Below, piece by piece: positions 46,833-54,097 of a DNA stretch of 64,000 nt. The notes under the pieces were generated by a model. The model worked only from the letters and a program-made list of their open reading frames with translations. It ran no database searches and was not told the origin of the DNA. Numbering within the stretch: the first letter of the stretch is position 1; each line of letters begins with the position of its first letter. The position numbers and the translations under genes were made by a program. Source of the stretch: Dyella caseinilytica (GTDB lineage: Bacteria; Pseudomonadota; Gammaproteobacteria; Xanthomonadales; Rhodanobacteraceae); assembly GCF_016865235.1 (NCBI RefSeq), contig NZ_CP064030.1:1736001-1800000 (forward strand). The letters run 5' to 3'.

Positions 46833-47318
46833 TCACTCCTGACTGGCGGGCACGGGGCGGCACACCGCAAGCGCACGACAGTGGTTGACGCGGCCGCCGC
46901 AGTCGACGTTGCCATTGCCGAAATCGACGCCCCACGCGAAGCCCGAGGACGACGCACAAGGATCTTTGCTAATCCATGCTCGCTCCGACTTGATGCCGGG
47001 ATGTTTTTCAATATCGACGGCGGGGTTATATTTTCCGTAGTGAACGAGCCGCGTTGCTTCATGTGGCATCGCCATTTCCCATGGCGTATAGCCAGGAACT
47101 TGCTCCAGCTTCGCTACCGCTTCCGGCGCTTCGTAATGCGTAACGGATTTGGTGAAGGTATAGAGCATGTCCGTGCCATCGATGCGGTTGACGCCATCAG
47201 GCAACCGTTTACCGGCAATTGCATCCAACTTATTCTTGAGTGCTTCGGCGATCTCGCCGAGTGCATTTGCTGGATCGTTGATAGTTAGATCGAGATGAAT
47301 CTTTGTCGGTGCGTTCAT
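46833..47318 (-). CDS. DGR target protein 1 (DUF1566-like)
   Basis: 161 residues from ATG 47318 (MNAPTKIHLDL), with GGAGA 6 nt upstream. It has a small N-terminal domain, then VPGYTPWEMAMPHEA, KYNPAVDIEKHPGI and the DUF1566/C-type-lectin-like end SSSGFAWGVDFGNGNVDCGGRVNHCRA. The variable repeat encodes residues 122-159. There is no signal peptide and no tail-fibre feature. It is homologous over its length to target 3. It is the promoter-proximal gene of the target-avd-RT trio. Confidence 0.88.
   Translation of the reverse strand: MNAPTKIHLDLTINDPANALGEIAEALKNKLDAIAGKRLPDGVNRIDGTDMLYTFTKSVTHYEAPEAVAKLEQVPGYTPWEMAMPHEATRLVHYGKYNPAVDIEKHPGIKSERAWISKDPCASSSGFAWGVDFGNGNVDCGGRVNHCRALAVCRPVPASQE
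46842..46955 (-). repeat. DGR variable repeat 1
   Basis: 114 bp aligned without gaps to the TR. I count about 18 differences by hand, all opposite TR adenines; the 36 bp at the 3' end are identical. The stop codon of the target lies 9 bp past the repeat. Confidence 0.93.
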
Positions 47319-47419
47319 CATGTTCTCCATTGTGGGCGTACAGGGAAGCTGCCTGCGGGGTTGCGGTCGGTGGTTCCCAAGCCGTTATCCGCCTTGGCCC
47401 TCGGCAGGCAGCTTTCATG

Positions 47420-47839
47420 TCAGGCCGCATAGCGTGCTGCTAGTTCATCATCGGAATCGCGAATGCCTCGGGCACCCAGTACGACGGCGCACCAATGCAC
47501 AGCTTTACAATTCAGTCCCTGGTCTTCTGGTACATCACCGATCACAAAAGCCAAGGTGATTGCATCTGTCGCCTCGCTGCGTGTCATGTCGAGGCTAGAG
47601 CCGCCAAGCATGATCCAGCCGCGTTGCCCGTCACCGCGATCGATGCCCGGCATCGATCGCCAACCAAGCAGTGTTCCGGCCAGCATATGTCGGTAGTCAT
47701 CGCGCGATAGACGCAGACCGCCATGCCATATGAGCTGCTCGGCTAGATCGCCGCAGGCGGCGTTGAGCAAGCGACGCTGCGCGTCAGTCATATGACCGTC
47801 ACCAGAAAGCTTCCAGTCATGCGGTGATAGGGGCTTCAT
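47420..47839 (-). CDS. ninB: NinB-like phage recombination protein
   Basis: 139 residues: KPLSPHDWKLSGDGHMTDAQRRLLNAACGDLAEQL then WHGGLRLSRDDYRHMLAGTLLG and GWIMLGGSSLDMTRSEATDAI. This is the NinB/Orf shape that in lambda binds DNA and replaces RecFOR in Red recombination. It overlaps the next upstream small gene by 4 nt and sits in the same run as YqaJ exonuclease and RecT, fitting a phage recombination module. Confidence 0.82.
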   Translation of the reverse strand: MKPLSPHDWKLSGDGHMTDAQRRLLNAACGDLAEQLIWHGGLRLSRDDYRHMLAGTLLGWRSMPGIDRGDGQRGWIMLGGSSLDMTRSEATDAITLAFVIGDVPEDQGLNCKAVHWCAVVLGARGIRDSDDELAARYAA

Positions 47840-48027
47840 GCCGCCACCTTCGAGGCATTCGCAGGAAGATCCGGGTAACTTCCCCAGGGCTTGCGCATTA
47901 CATTCCAGACGCTGTGGATATTCAGCGCGTTGCGATGGCAGTACCGACGCAACATTCCGTCCTGCCAGATTTCTCTCTGGTCGGAGCGCCGATTATCGAA
48001 AACACCGTCGAAGATGTCAGCGTTCAT
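47836..48027 (-). CDS. Small hypothetical protein between NinB and exonuclease genes
   Basis: 63 residues: MNADIFDGVFDNRRSDQREIWQDGML, then LNIHSVWNVMRKPWGSYPDLPANASK. No family recognised. It overlaps the exonuclease stop by one base and the NinB start by 4 nt, so it is clearly in the coupled reading chain. Confidence 0.65.
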   Translation of the reverse strand: MNADIFDGVFDNRRSDQREIWQDGMLRRYCHRNALNIHSVWNVMRKPWGSYPDLPANASKVAA

Positions 48028-49691
48028 CAGCTGGCCAACTTGGTGACTGCCGGCTGGGCGGCTGATTCAATGACCTTCAACATGGCGCGGTAGATCGCCG
48101 GCATGTCCGCGACGTTATAGAGCTTGGACGCGCGCTCCGTGGCTACAGGTTGGAAGCCGAGGTGGAAAAGACCTTCGGCCGTGATCGATAGCGGGGCGAT
48201 GCTGAGGTTGATATCGCCGAGTTTGATACGCTGTTGAGCCACCGGTACGGCTTGAGCACCCGATGGTCGATGTGCAACGAACAGCTGTTCGCCAACCTGC
48301 TCAGTTGAAGTCGTGGCAACAGTCGACATGTCCACGGCGACTCGTAACGGCTTGGCTGCCGCGAGTTCTTCGGCTTCCCGCTTGGCATCCTCGCGACGGC
48401 GGTGTTCATCGATGCGCGCCGTGACCAGGTTACGAAGGTCTTCTGGCGATTTGGCCGCGCACAGCGTGACCCGGTCGGCGAATAGGCTGGCGTGGTCGCT
48501 GTGCTCATCCAGAACGGCCATGTTCACGCGGATGCGTTCGGCCTGCTGGCTGGCGCTGATCTTGGCGCCGCTGACCGCCACGTTGACGGCATCATGAATG
48601 CTCGCCAGGGTCTTCTTGCCCTTGATGGCTGCACCGATGTCTGTCTGGACGTTGGGTGGCATCACCAGGGCGTGCTGGCCAAGCGTCGCATTGATCTCAG
48701 CGTAATGCACCCGGACTGCATTGACGCCACCGGAGACGATTTCGGTGCGGCGATTCTGCTTTTCCGCCGTCACCTGACGATCTAGATCAAGGCGGATGCG
48801 GCGCGTTTCCGCAGCGATGTCGTCAATGGTGCGAAACAGGGTATCGATGCTACTCGTCTGACTCAGCGCGTGCTGCTTGGCAGCCTCCAGTCGATCCTCA
48901 ACATCCTTAGCCCACTTGACCGTCTGCTCGGCGCTGGCGAAATCCTCATCGGTTTTCAGGTTGCGGTTGATGGCACCCAGCACGTCCATGGCATGAGACT
49001 TGAATTCAGCCAAGTTGCTGGCAGTGACCATGCCAGTGACCTCAATGCGCAGGGCGGGCAGTTGGTCAGGTGCGCGTCCAACAGGCGCGGGCGCAATGGC
49101 AATGGGCTGGTAGTCAGCGACATCGCGCGCGAACTGCTCCCAGCCAGCGATAATGCGGGCGCGCAATTCGGGGTTTGGCGTGTACCAGCATTGACGCTTT
49201 TCAATGAGCCGGTCGCCCTCCCACTCGGATGCCATGAACAGCACGCGAGATGCGCCTGAAACCATGCATTGCTGTTCCATCTGTTCCTGATAGAAGATGG
49301 GCAGATCAGCACCGGTACAGCCATCAAACATGGTGTCGCGCAGTTCCTGGTTGAGCGTCTTATGCTCGAAGGCGGCGTCCTCCATGAGCGTTAGACCATC
49401 GAAACTCGCCGAAAGACGCCCTTCGACGCCAACGCATGGATAGAGATCTTCACCGATGATTTCTTCAGCCAATGGGCGGGCTAATGCCTCAAAACGATGG
49501 CCGTCGTCAAAGATCTTTTGCAGAAACCATGACACCTCCGACGCAATGCCAGTGGCACGAATCGTGATTAAGTCGGTGCGCTTCACGTTCGGATAATCGC
49601 CGAGCATGATGGATGCTTCGCTGGCATTAAAATACTGTGTGCGATGGGCGTGCCATTCCGGAGAGCCCTGTACGAGGTTCAGAATTTTCAT
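48027..49691 (-). CDS. YqaJ-type viral recombinase/exonuclease with extended C-terminus
   Basis: 554 residues. The N-terminal nuclease has QGSPEWHAHRTQYFNASEASIMLG, GHRFEALARPLAEEIIG, SASFDGLT and AFEHKTLN, which match the YqaJ/lambda-exo PD-(D/E)xK fold (catalytic Asp and Glu-x-Lys). The C-terminal half is a long helical region (about 220-480) with many Glu/Arg. It would resect phage DNA ends for annealing by the RecT protein encoded directly upstream (4-nt overlap). Confidence 0.88.
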   Translation of the reverse strand: MKILNLVQGSPEWHAHRTQYFNASEASIMLGDYPNVKRTDLITIRATGIASEVSWFLQKIFDDGHRFEALARPLAEEIIGEDLYPCVGVEGRLSASFDGLTLMEDAAFEHKTLNQELRDTMFDGCTGADLPIFYQEQMEQQCMVSGASRVLFMASEWEGDRLIEKRQCWYTPNPELRARIIAGWEQFARDVADYQPIAIAPAPVGRAPDQLPALRIEVTGMVTASNLAEFKSHAMDVLGAINRNLKTDEDFASAEQTVKWAKDVEDRLEAAKQHALSQTSSIDTLFRTIDDIAAETRRIRLDLDRQVTAEKQNRRTEIVSGGVNAVRVHYAEINATLGQHALVMPPNVQTDIGAAIKGKKTLASIHDAVNVAVSGAKISASQQAERIRVNMAVLDEHSDHASLFADRVTLCAAKSPEDLRNLVTARIDEHRRREDAKREAEELAAAKPLRVAVDMSTVATTSTEQVGEQLFVAHRPSGAQAVPVAQQRIKLGDINLSIAPLSITAEGLFHLGFQPVATERASKLYNVADMPAIYRAMLKVIESAAQPAVTKLAS

Positions 49692-50488
49692 TTGATTACT
49701 CCTTCATGAATTTCGTAGGCGGCGATAATGGCTCGCTGTGCGTCGGACAGCATCGCCTTGCTTTCGACCAGGGCAATGATTTCGCTCGCACTTTTTCGGC
49801 CTGACTCAATAAGGTCACGCCACTTGGGTAGATTCTTTGAGAAATCATCATCCGAATAGGTCGATCGACCTGGCTGTGACACCATGACGGTGGCGCGCAC
49901 CTCTGCCGGCGCTTCTTCCATTTCATCTGGCGTATAGACGCCGAGCAATGCTTCGGGTGCATATCGGCGCGCCCACTGCCGCGTGCCACGATAGACAAGC
50001 ATATCCTCGGGCATCTTGTCCCATGCGTTATCGATACGATTGCCTTGTTTGTCTTTTCCGTATGTGCGCCAGTCTTTAACTGCTCCGCTCACCGACTGCG
50101 CACCCATGCTGCCGCGAGGCGTTCCTGTGACAATGATCGACGCACCTTGACCATGACCGCTGATTTCGTAATGCAGCCTACCTTCTACGGCACCCATCGC
50201 ATAAAGGGCTGCCGCAACGAGCTTGCCCTCATAGCAAAGTTTGCCGTGAACTACAGAGGTTGATTGAGCGACACTGACGGCATCCATGCCCCAGCGTTGT
50301 GCCTGCATGATTACAAGCAGGCAATCACCAGGCTTCCCGCGCAAATGATCTGGTAATAGACCGGCGCTGGCCATAATGTCGGCCAACTGCATCGCCTCAG
50401 ACATCGATGTCGGCACTAGCGCATTGGCTCGCGCACTGTTTGTTTGCGCAAGCGATAATGGCTGAGTTGCTACAACCTGAGCATTCAT
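49688..50488 (-). CDS. recT: RecT family single-strand annealing protein
   Basis: The start ATG 50488 (MNAQVVATQPLS) has AAGGA upstream; 266 residues. Characteristic segments are MSEAMQLADIMASAGLLPDHLRGKPGDCLLVIMQAQRWGMD, YEGKLVAAALYAMG and WARRYAPEALLGVYTPDEM. RecT/Redbeta-like proteins bind ssDNA and anneal complementary strands. It forms an exonuclease-annealase pair with the YqaJ gene. The DGR target 2 gene lies 67 bp upstream on the same strand. Confidence 0.85.
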   Translation of the reverse strand: MNAQVVATQPLSLAQTNSARANALVPTSMSEAMQLADIMASAGLLPDHLRGKPGDCLLVIMQAQRWGMDAVSVAQSTSVVHGKLCYEGKLVAAALYAMGAVEGRLHYEISGHGQGASIIVTGTPRGSMGAQSVSGAVKDWRTYGKDKQGNRIDNAWDKMPEDMLVYRGTRQWARRYAPEALLGVYTPDEMEEAPAEVRATVMVSQPGRSTYSDDDFSKNLPKWRDLIESGRKSASEIIALVESKAMLSDAQRAIIAAYEIHEGVIK

Positions 50489-50554
50489 AGAATTCCTTAC
50501 CGGGAATCCGCCCGGCGCGGTGTAGGAAGGAAAAGCCCCAAAAAAGCCCAACTG

Positions 50555-51439
50555 CTACTGACTGGCGGGCACGGGGCGGCACACCGCAAGCGCACGTTTG
50601 TGGAGGTTGCGGTAGTAGCAGTAGACGTCGCGATCGTTGAAATCGACGCTCCACGCGAAGACCGAGGACGACGCTCCATAGATATCTTTTGCCCAATGCC
50701 ATGTTTCGATGATGTCGGGGTACTGTTCGATATCGAACACGTCCTCGTCGCTTGAGGCCAAGATGGCCTCAAGATCTGCCTTCGAGGAAAGATCCCACGA
50801 CGTATGACCGGGTAGCAGTGGGAGTGCCTGTGCGGTGGCGATGGCGCGTTCGTGCTGGAATTGCTTATTACCGAAGAGCTTCCACGCGCGGACAGTGCCC
50901 GTCACGGTATTGAGCACGGCGACCACATTGGTATCGCCATCAGCCAAAGGCTTGCCATCCGCGCCTAGTAATACAGAATTCTTGGTCGGCAACTGGCGGG
51001 AACGAATGATGGCGTCCGATTCACCCGTGACTTTGCCATTGCGATCCCAGTACAGCTTTCCGCTATCCAAAAAACGACGGATGGTTTCGCTGGCTTCGGC
51101 TGGCGTAGCCTGAAGATACGATGTGAAAAGTGTCTGCGCCTCGACAGGATTGAGGCCGCATAGATCCCCGGCGTAGTCACCGATATCGCAATACTCGTTA
51201 GCGGCTTCGTCGCTGATTTCACTGACATCACCCTCAGTGAGGGTACTCTTGCCGCGCGCAGCTTGGTCAAACTGCACAATGGTGCCCGCAAGGCAGCATG
51301 AGGTGCCGCATTCGTTCTCTTCAATCCAATGACTCATATTGAATTTTGCGACGCCAGCCTTTAACGGTGTTTTGGCTTCGAGCCATTCCACGACCTCAAT
51401 GAGTCGATCTCGCGGGGTGATGCTGATCTGTGCGTTCAT
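50555..51439 (-). CDS. DGR target protein 2 (different N-terminal domain, DUF1566-like end)
   Basis: 294 residues from ATG 51439. The N-terminal part (about 1-130) has FNMSHWIEENECGTSCCLAGTIVQFDQAA and CGLNPVEAQTLFTSY, a cysteine/alanine pattern seen in assorted small bacterial and phage proteins. It differs from targets 1 and 3. The C-terminal third has LPGHTSWDLSSKADLE, IEQYPDIIETWHWAK and SSSVFAWSVDFNDRDVYCYYRNLHKRA. The variable repeat encodes residues 256-293. No signal peptide. Remote from the RT (about 4.2 kb). Confidence 0.87.
   Translation of the reverse strand: MNAQISITPRDRLIEVVEWLEAKTPLKAGVAKFNMSHWIEENECGTSCCLAGTIVQFDQAARGKSTLTEGDVSEISDEAANEYCDIGDYAGDLCGLNPVEAQTLFTSYLQATPAEASETIRRFLDSGKLYWDRNGKVTGESDAIIRSRQLPTKNSVLLGADGKPLADGDTNVVAVLNTVTGTVRAWKLFGNKQFQHERAIATAQALPLLPGHTSWDLSSKADLEAILASSDEDVFDIEQYPDIIETWHWAKDIYGASSSVFAWSVDFNDRDVYCYYRNLHKRALAVCRPVPASQ
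50561..50674 (-). repeat. DGR variable repeat 2
   Basis: 114 bp aligned gap-free to the TR. I count about 13 differences, 12 at TR adenines; the exception changes a Gly codon (GGC) to Arg (CGC). The 3' 36 bp are identical to the TR. The stop codon follows directly. Confidence 0.92.
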
Positions 51440-51459
51440 GATTTCTCCAACAAATGGGA

Positions 51460-51771
51460 TTAAGCGGCCTGAATGACATCCGTAGCCCGATCGGGTGCGG
51501 GATCAGGTGCGATGCGAATGCCTTTGTTTTCGAGCTTGGTAAGCACTGCATCGCGACGGCGTTGAAGAACATCTCGCATTTCGTCATGACTGATCGATAC
51601 AGATAGGTCGACGACCTTAAGATGTGTTCTGCGCCCATCGGTTTCTATTTCGATTTCTTCCAGCAACTCGATGTCGCTATCGATTAGATAGAGCTGATCA
51701 AATAGAGCACGGACTTCATCCAATGCAGCGCGGCCACGGATCGTTGCAGGAATCGTAGCTAAAGCGTTCAT
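51460..51771 (-). CDS. Hypothetical phage early protein
   Basis: 103 residues: MNALATIPATIRGRAALDEVRALFDQL and an acidic/charged helical core (SDIELLEEIEIETDGRRTHLKVVDLS), then DVLQRRRDAVLTKLENKGIRI. No family recognised. It is 20 bp upstream of target 2 and overlaps its own upstream neighbour by 4 nt. Confidence 0.68.
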   Translation of the reverse strand: MNALATIPATIRGRAALDEVRALFDQLYLIDSDIELLEEIEIETDGRRTHLKVVDLSVSISHDEMRDVLQRRRDAVLTKLENKGIRIAPDPAPDRATDVIQAA

Positions 51772-51989
51772 GCCGCTTTCTCCTGATGGGCGCCAACCGC
51801 AATGGCTTCAGTGCCGGGAGAAGGAGGTAGCACCTCCACCACTGCGGTTGGCATAAAACGGTTAGCGCGTGCTCGAATACCTTCATCGAGCAGCAGTTGC
51901 CTGCGGCGACGTTCGGCGAGCATGAGTTCCAGCGCGCAGATCTGGCGCTGTGTTTCGCGGTCGTAATCAGCAAGCGCGGCGAGGCACAT
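51768..51989 (-). CDS. Hypothetical phage early protein
   Basis: 73 residues: MCLAALADYDRETQRQICALELMLAERRRRQLLLDEG, a charged helix with an Arg run, then a Pro-rich tail. No known family. It shares overlaps with both neighbours (4 nt and 1 nt). Confidence 0.63.
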   Translation of the reverse strand: MCLAALADYDRETQRQICALELMLAERRRRQLLLDEGIRARANRFMPTAVVEVLPPSPGTEAIAVGAHQEKAA

Positions 51990-52300
51990 TATTCAGCCCC
52001 TTCTTCGTCGGATTGCCGTGTGCAATAACCGCAAGGGGCATTGATGTGGCACGAACAGCAATCACGCCCGTTCGCTACATATTCGTCATATGCGCGCTCA
52101 CTGGATGCCTTTAGGCTGCGAAGGTCGCTGTATTGCTCTGATAGCTTTCGCAATGCGGACTCGCCCTCAGATGCAACACGCTCGGCGTCTTTGGCGTGAT
52201 CGTAGTCATCAGCGCGACGGGCGTTGTTGTAGAGGTGATTCGCATAACGACGCGCGTTGTCCACGGCGCGTTGGATTGGCCACAAATCTGGGAGACTCAT
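51989..52300 (-). CDS. Cysteine-containing hypothetical phage protein
   Basis: 103 residues from ATG 52300 (MSLPDLWPIQRAVDNARRYANHLYNN). The C-terminus has CCSCHINAPCGYC, five cysteines plus a His in a zinc-site-like cluster, after a helical middle (SALRKLSEQYSDLRSLKASSERAYDEYVANG). Function unknown. The start overlaps the stop of the next upstream small gene by one base. Confidence 0.67.
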   Translation of the reverse strand: MSLPDLWPIQRAVDNARRYANHLYNNARRADDYDHAKDAERVASEGESALRKLSEQYSDLRSLKASSERAYDEYVANGRDCCSCHINAPCGYCTRQSDEEGAE

Positions 52301-52434
52301 CACGCAACCCTCCGACGCACAGATACATAGCGCATGACGATGTGCCAGCAGCCGTCCCATTGGCCGAATGGGCCTATGTAGTCGATACGCAGGCCATCGG
52401 CGCGTTGAAGCTTGCAGCGGAAGAGGCGGCTCAT
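52300..52434 (-). CDS. 44-residue phage protein
   Basis: Read by hand: begins MSRLFRCKLQRADGLRID, middle YIGPFGQWDGCWHIVM, ends VSVRRRVA. It fills the space between two coupled genes with a 4-nt overlap on one side and a 1-nt overlap on the other, which argues that it is translated. No family. Confidence 0.55.
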   Translation of the reverse strand: MSRLFRCKLQRADGLRIDYIGPFGQWDGCWHIVMRYVSVRRRVA

Positions 52435-52631
52435 GGCTTGGCCCTCAAATAAAGCGGCGTTGGCAGCAAGCCGAGTTTCTTCAGGACTGCTTCGGAGGGA
52501 TGTGTCTTATCGCCGTTACCCATGCGCAACAGATACGTTGGGTCAATCTTTAAGTGACGAGCGGCTGAACGAATGCCACCATGCCGCTCGATAATTTCAG
52601 CTATGTGATCGCAAAGAGGAAGCGCATTCAT
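52431..52631 (-). CDS. Small Cro/HTH-like protein (left-arm copy)
   Basis: 66 residues from ATG 52631 (MNALPLCDHIAEIIERHGG). It has a short helix-turn-helix core (IRSAARHLKIDPTYLLRMGNG) and the ending LKKLGLLPTPLYLRAKP. The right-arm protein at 56323-56526 has the same core and ending, so the prophage encodes two related HTH proteins on opposite strands. Confidence 0.72.
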   Translation of the reverse strand: MNALPLCDHIAEIIERHGGIRSAARHLKIDPTYLLRMGNGDKTHPSEAVLKKLGLLPTPLYLRAKP

Positions 52632-53005
52632 GACTGCTGATTCTCCCAAGCCGCAATACGCGCCTCAGCCTTCTCAACTTCGAAATGCAGCAACGTCTGC
52701 TCATCGATGCGATGCGCCCATTCCAAGTCGTATTTGCCGCGCAGCCAGAGCAGCGCGTCATGCACGACCGATTCGGGGGCCGTCACGACGGAACCATCCG
52801 GCAACTCGGCATCGGTATCGCTCGGCACCAGTTCCTCATACTTGGCTAGAAATTGCGCAGTAGCCTCGCGCTGGAATCGGAGCTTGTTTTCCAATTCCGC
52901 AATGCGCGCTTCGAGCTGCTGGATATGCGTGCGTGCGGCATCGACCGGAGCGGGTTGGCCAACGAAGGCGCGCAGGGCGTCATCGAAATGCGGATGCACA
53001 TTCAT
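52628..53005 (-). CDS. Coiled-coil phage early protein
   Basis: 125 residues: HIQQLEARIAELENKLRFQREATAQFLAKYEEL forms a clear coiled coil at about 27-60, followed by GSVVTAPESVVHDALLWLRGKYDLEWAHRIDEQ. Similar accessory phage proteins exist without known function. Overlaps both neighbours by 4 nt. Confidence 0.68.
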   Translation of the reverse strand: MNVHPHFDDALRAFVGQPAPVDAARTHIQQLEARIAELENKLRFQREATAQFLAKYEELVPSDTDAELPDGSVVTAPESVVHDALLWLRGKYDLEWAHRIDEQTLLHFEVEKAEARIAAWENQQS

Positions 53006-53205
53006 GGGATCGCTCCATAACTGATCGCGAGCACCATCAGCACCACGGCAAGCATCAGGACGCCGAAGCCAGGCCGTTCACTAAGCGGCAGCGCAGGCAA
53101 CTTGACCGGAAAGGAATCCGGGCTCAGCGCCACGCGTGTCAGCAACGCATCGACATGATGCTCAGCTGATCGGCGCTTCAGATCATCAAGGCTGGAATCG
53201 AACAT
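53002..53205 (-). CDS. Small single-span membrane phage protein
   Basis: 67 residues from ATG 53205 (MFDSSLDDLKRRSAEHHVDALL). One hydrophobic segment (GFGVLMLAVVLMVLAISYGA) lies at the C-terminus, so a tail-anchored inner-membrane protein is likely. Function unknown; superinfection exclusion is one possibility among several for early membrane proteins. Confidence 0.6.
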   Translation of the reverse strand: MFDSSLDDLKRRSAEHHVDALLTRVALSPDSFPVKLPALPLSERPGFGVLMLAVVLMVLAISYGAIP

Positions 53206-53261
53206 GGCGGTCTCCAATGAGATGCCGAGGTCAATGAGGGGGAGAGCCCAAACGCCAACTG

Positions 53262-53711
53262 CTACTGACTGGCGGGCACGGGGCGGCACACCGCAAGCGC
53301 ACGAGCGCGGCCGCTGCGGCTGTTGCAGCCGACGCTGCCACCGTAGAAATTGACGCCCCACGCGACGTCCGAGGACGACTTGTAATCCGTGCGCGTCCAG
53401 TGCGGCTCCGGCATGATGTGCGGGTATTCCTCGGGATCAACCGCAGGATTATAGAAGCGACGATCTATGATCAGTTCGCCATCCTTGTCGCTGATGAGCT
53501 GCCAGGGTGTATGACCTGGGAGTTGTGCGAGCTTGGCGCAGGCTTTCTCGGCATCGGACTGCGTCAGATAACGATCGCTGGCGTAGACCGTCACGATCCC
53601 ATCGCGGATGTTGAGGATGCCGGTGTAGTCGTTGGCATCAGGTGCGAGATGAGAACCGTCTGCGGCGAGCTTGATGAAGCGCGATACGGCGTGTTCTGGC
53701 TGTGCGTTCAT
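53262..53711 (-). CDS. DGR target protein 3 (DUF1566-like)
   Basis: 149 residues from ATG 53711 (MNAQPEHAVSRFIKLAADG). It has LAQLPGHTPWQLISDKDGELIIDRRFYNPAVDPEEYPHI and the lectin-like end SSSDVAWGVNFYGGSVGCNSRSGRARA. The variable repeat encodes residues 111-148. It is related to target 1 over its whole length, but lies 7 kb from the RT and second in the left operon, right behind the leader. No signal peptide. Confidence 0.88.
   Translation of the reverse strand: MNAQPEHAVSRFIKLAADGSHLAPDANDYTGILNIRDGIVTVYASDRYLTQSDAEKACAKLAQLPGHTPWQLISDKDGELIIDRRFYNPAVDPEEYPHIMPEPHWTRTDYKSSSDVAWGVNFYGGSVGCNSRSGRARALAVCRPVPASQ
53268..53381 (-). repeat. DGR variable repeat 3
   Basis: About 112-114 bp aligned gap-free to the TR (identity ends at 53379). 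I count about 19 differences, 18 at TR adenines; the exception is T to G in a Tyr codon that becomes Val. The 3' 36 bp are identical to the TR. Confidence 0.92.
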
Positions 53712-53935
53712 GCCGCGCCCTCGCATTCGCCGTATTGGTTTTTGCGATTACCCCATTTGATGCAGGCGAGAACATGACTGTGGATGGTTTCGATCGCCAT
53801 GAGACGGCGCCATACGACACTCTCGGTCAAGGGGCGATTCGGATTTTTGCGATTGGCTTTTGCGATCCGACAGATATGCTGCCGTGCGTTTTGGCGCTGA
53901 ATTGGCTGGCGTATGCGGGCAAGTTGTGCGGGCAT
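53708..53935 (-). CDS. First gene of the left operon, basic hypothetical protein
   Basis: 75 residues from ATG 53935, with GGAGA 7 nt upstream. It is strongly basic (RIRQPIQRQNARQHICRIAKANRKNPNRP) and then carries LMAIETIHSHVLACIKWGNRK. The place directly after the leader hairpin is where lambda encodes antitermination protein N, and a basic N-terminus is a feature of N proteins, but no sequence match is visible. It overlaps the target 3 start by 4 nt. Confidence 0.62.
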   Translation of the reverse strand: MPAQLARIRQPIQRQNARQHICRIAKANRKNPNRPLTESVVWRRLMAIETIHSHVLACIKWGNRKNQYGECEGAA

Positions 53936-53943
53936 GCGTGGTT

Positions 53944-53975
53944 CTCCCGAGCCAGCGGGGTGCTGGCCTCGGGAG
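53944..53975 (-). promoter_or_regulatory. Strong leader hairpin of the left operon
   Basis: CTCCCGAG pairs with CTCGGGAG and CCAGC with GCTGG around a GGGGT loop, with one bulged base. It lies between the predicted left promoter and the first gene's ribosome site. It has no T-run, so it is more like an antitermination or processing element than a terminator. Confidence 0.65.
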
Positions 53976-53977
53976 AG

Positions 53978-54021
53978 ACATTACGGTGTTCCGTAATGCG
54001 TTGTCAACGGTTTTCCGTAAT
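53978..54021 (-). promoter_or_regulatory. Left promoter and operators (PL/OL)
   Basis: Operator OL1 (53980-53997) is the perfect palindrome ATTACGG-N4-CCGTAAT. OL2 (54004-54021) has the same right arm and a degenerate left arm TCAACGG. On the minus strand a TTGACA -35 (54002-54007) overlaps OL2 and a TAATGT -10 (53978-53983) overlaps OL1, with an 18-bp spacer. Repressor binding would block transcription of the whole left arm, DGR included. Confidence 0.8.
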
Positions 54022-54049
54022 TTATTTTCGTGGTCTCATCGCGCGCATG

Positions 54050-54073
54050 AAAAAGGCCGCGCTAGGCGGCCTT
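54050..54073 (-). terminator. Intrinsic terminator of the repressor gene
   Basis: Stem AAGGCCGC/GCGGCCTT with a 5-base loop; on the minus strand it is followed by a run of Ts. It lies just beyond the repressor stop and before OL, so repressor transcription does not enter the left operon. Confidence 0.8.
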
Positions 54074-54097
54074 CAGGATCAGGATGTCGCAGCGGCG

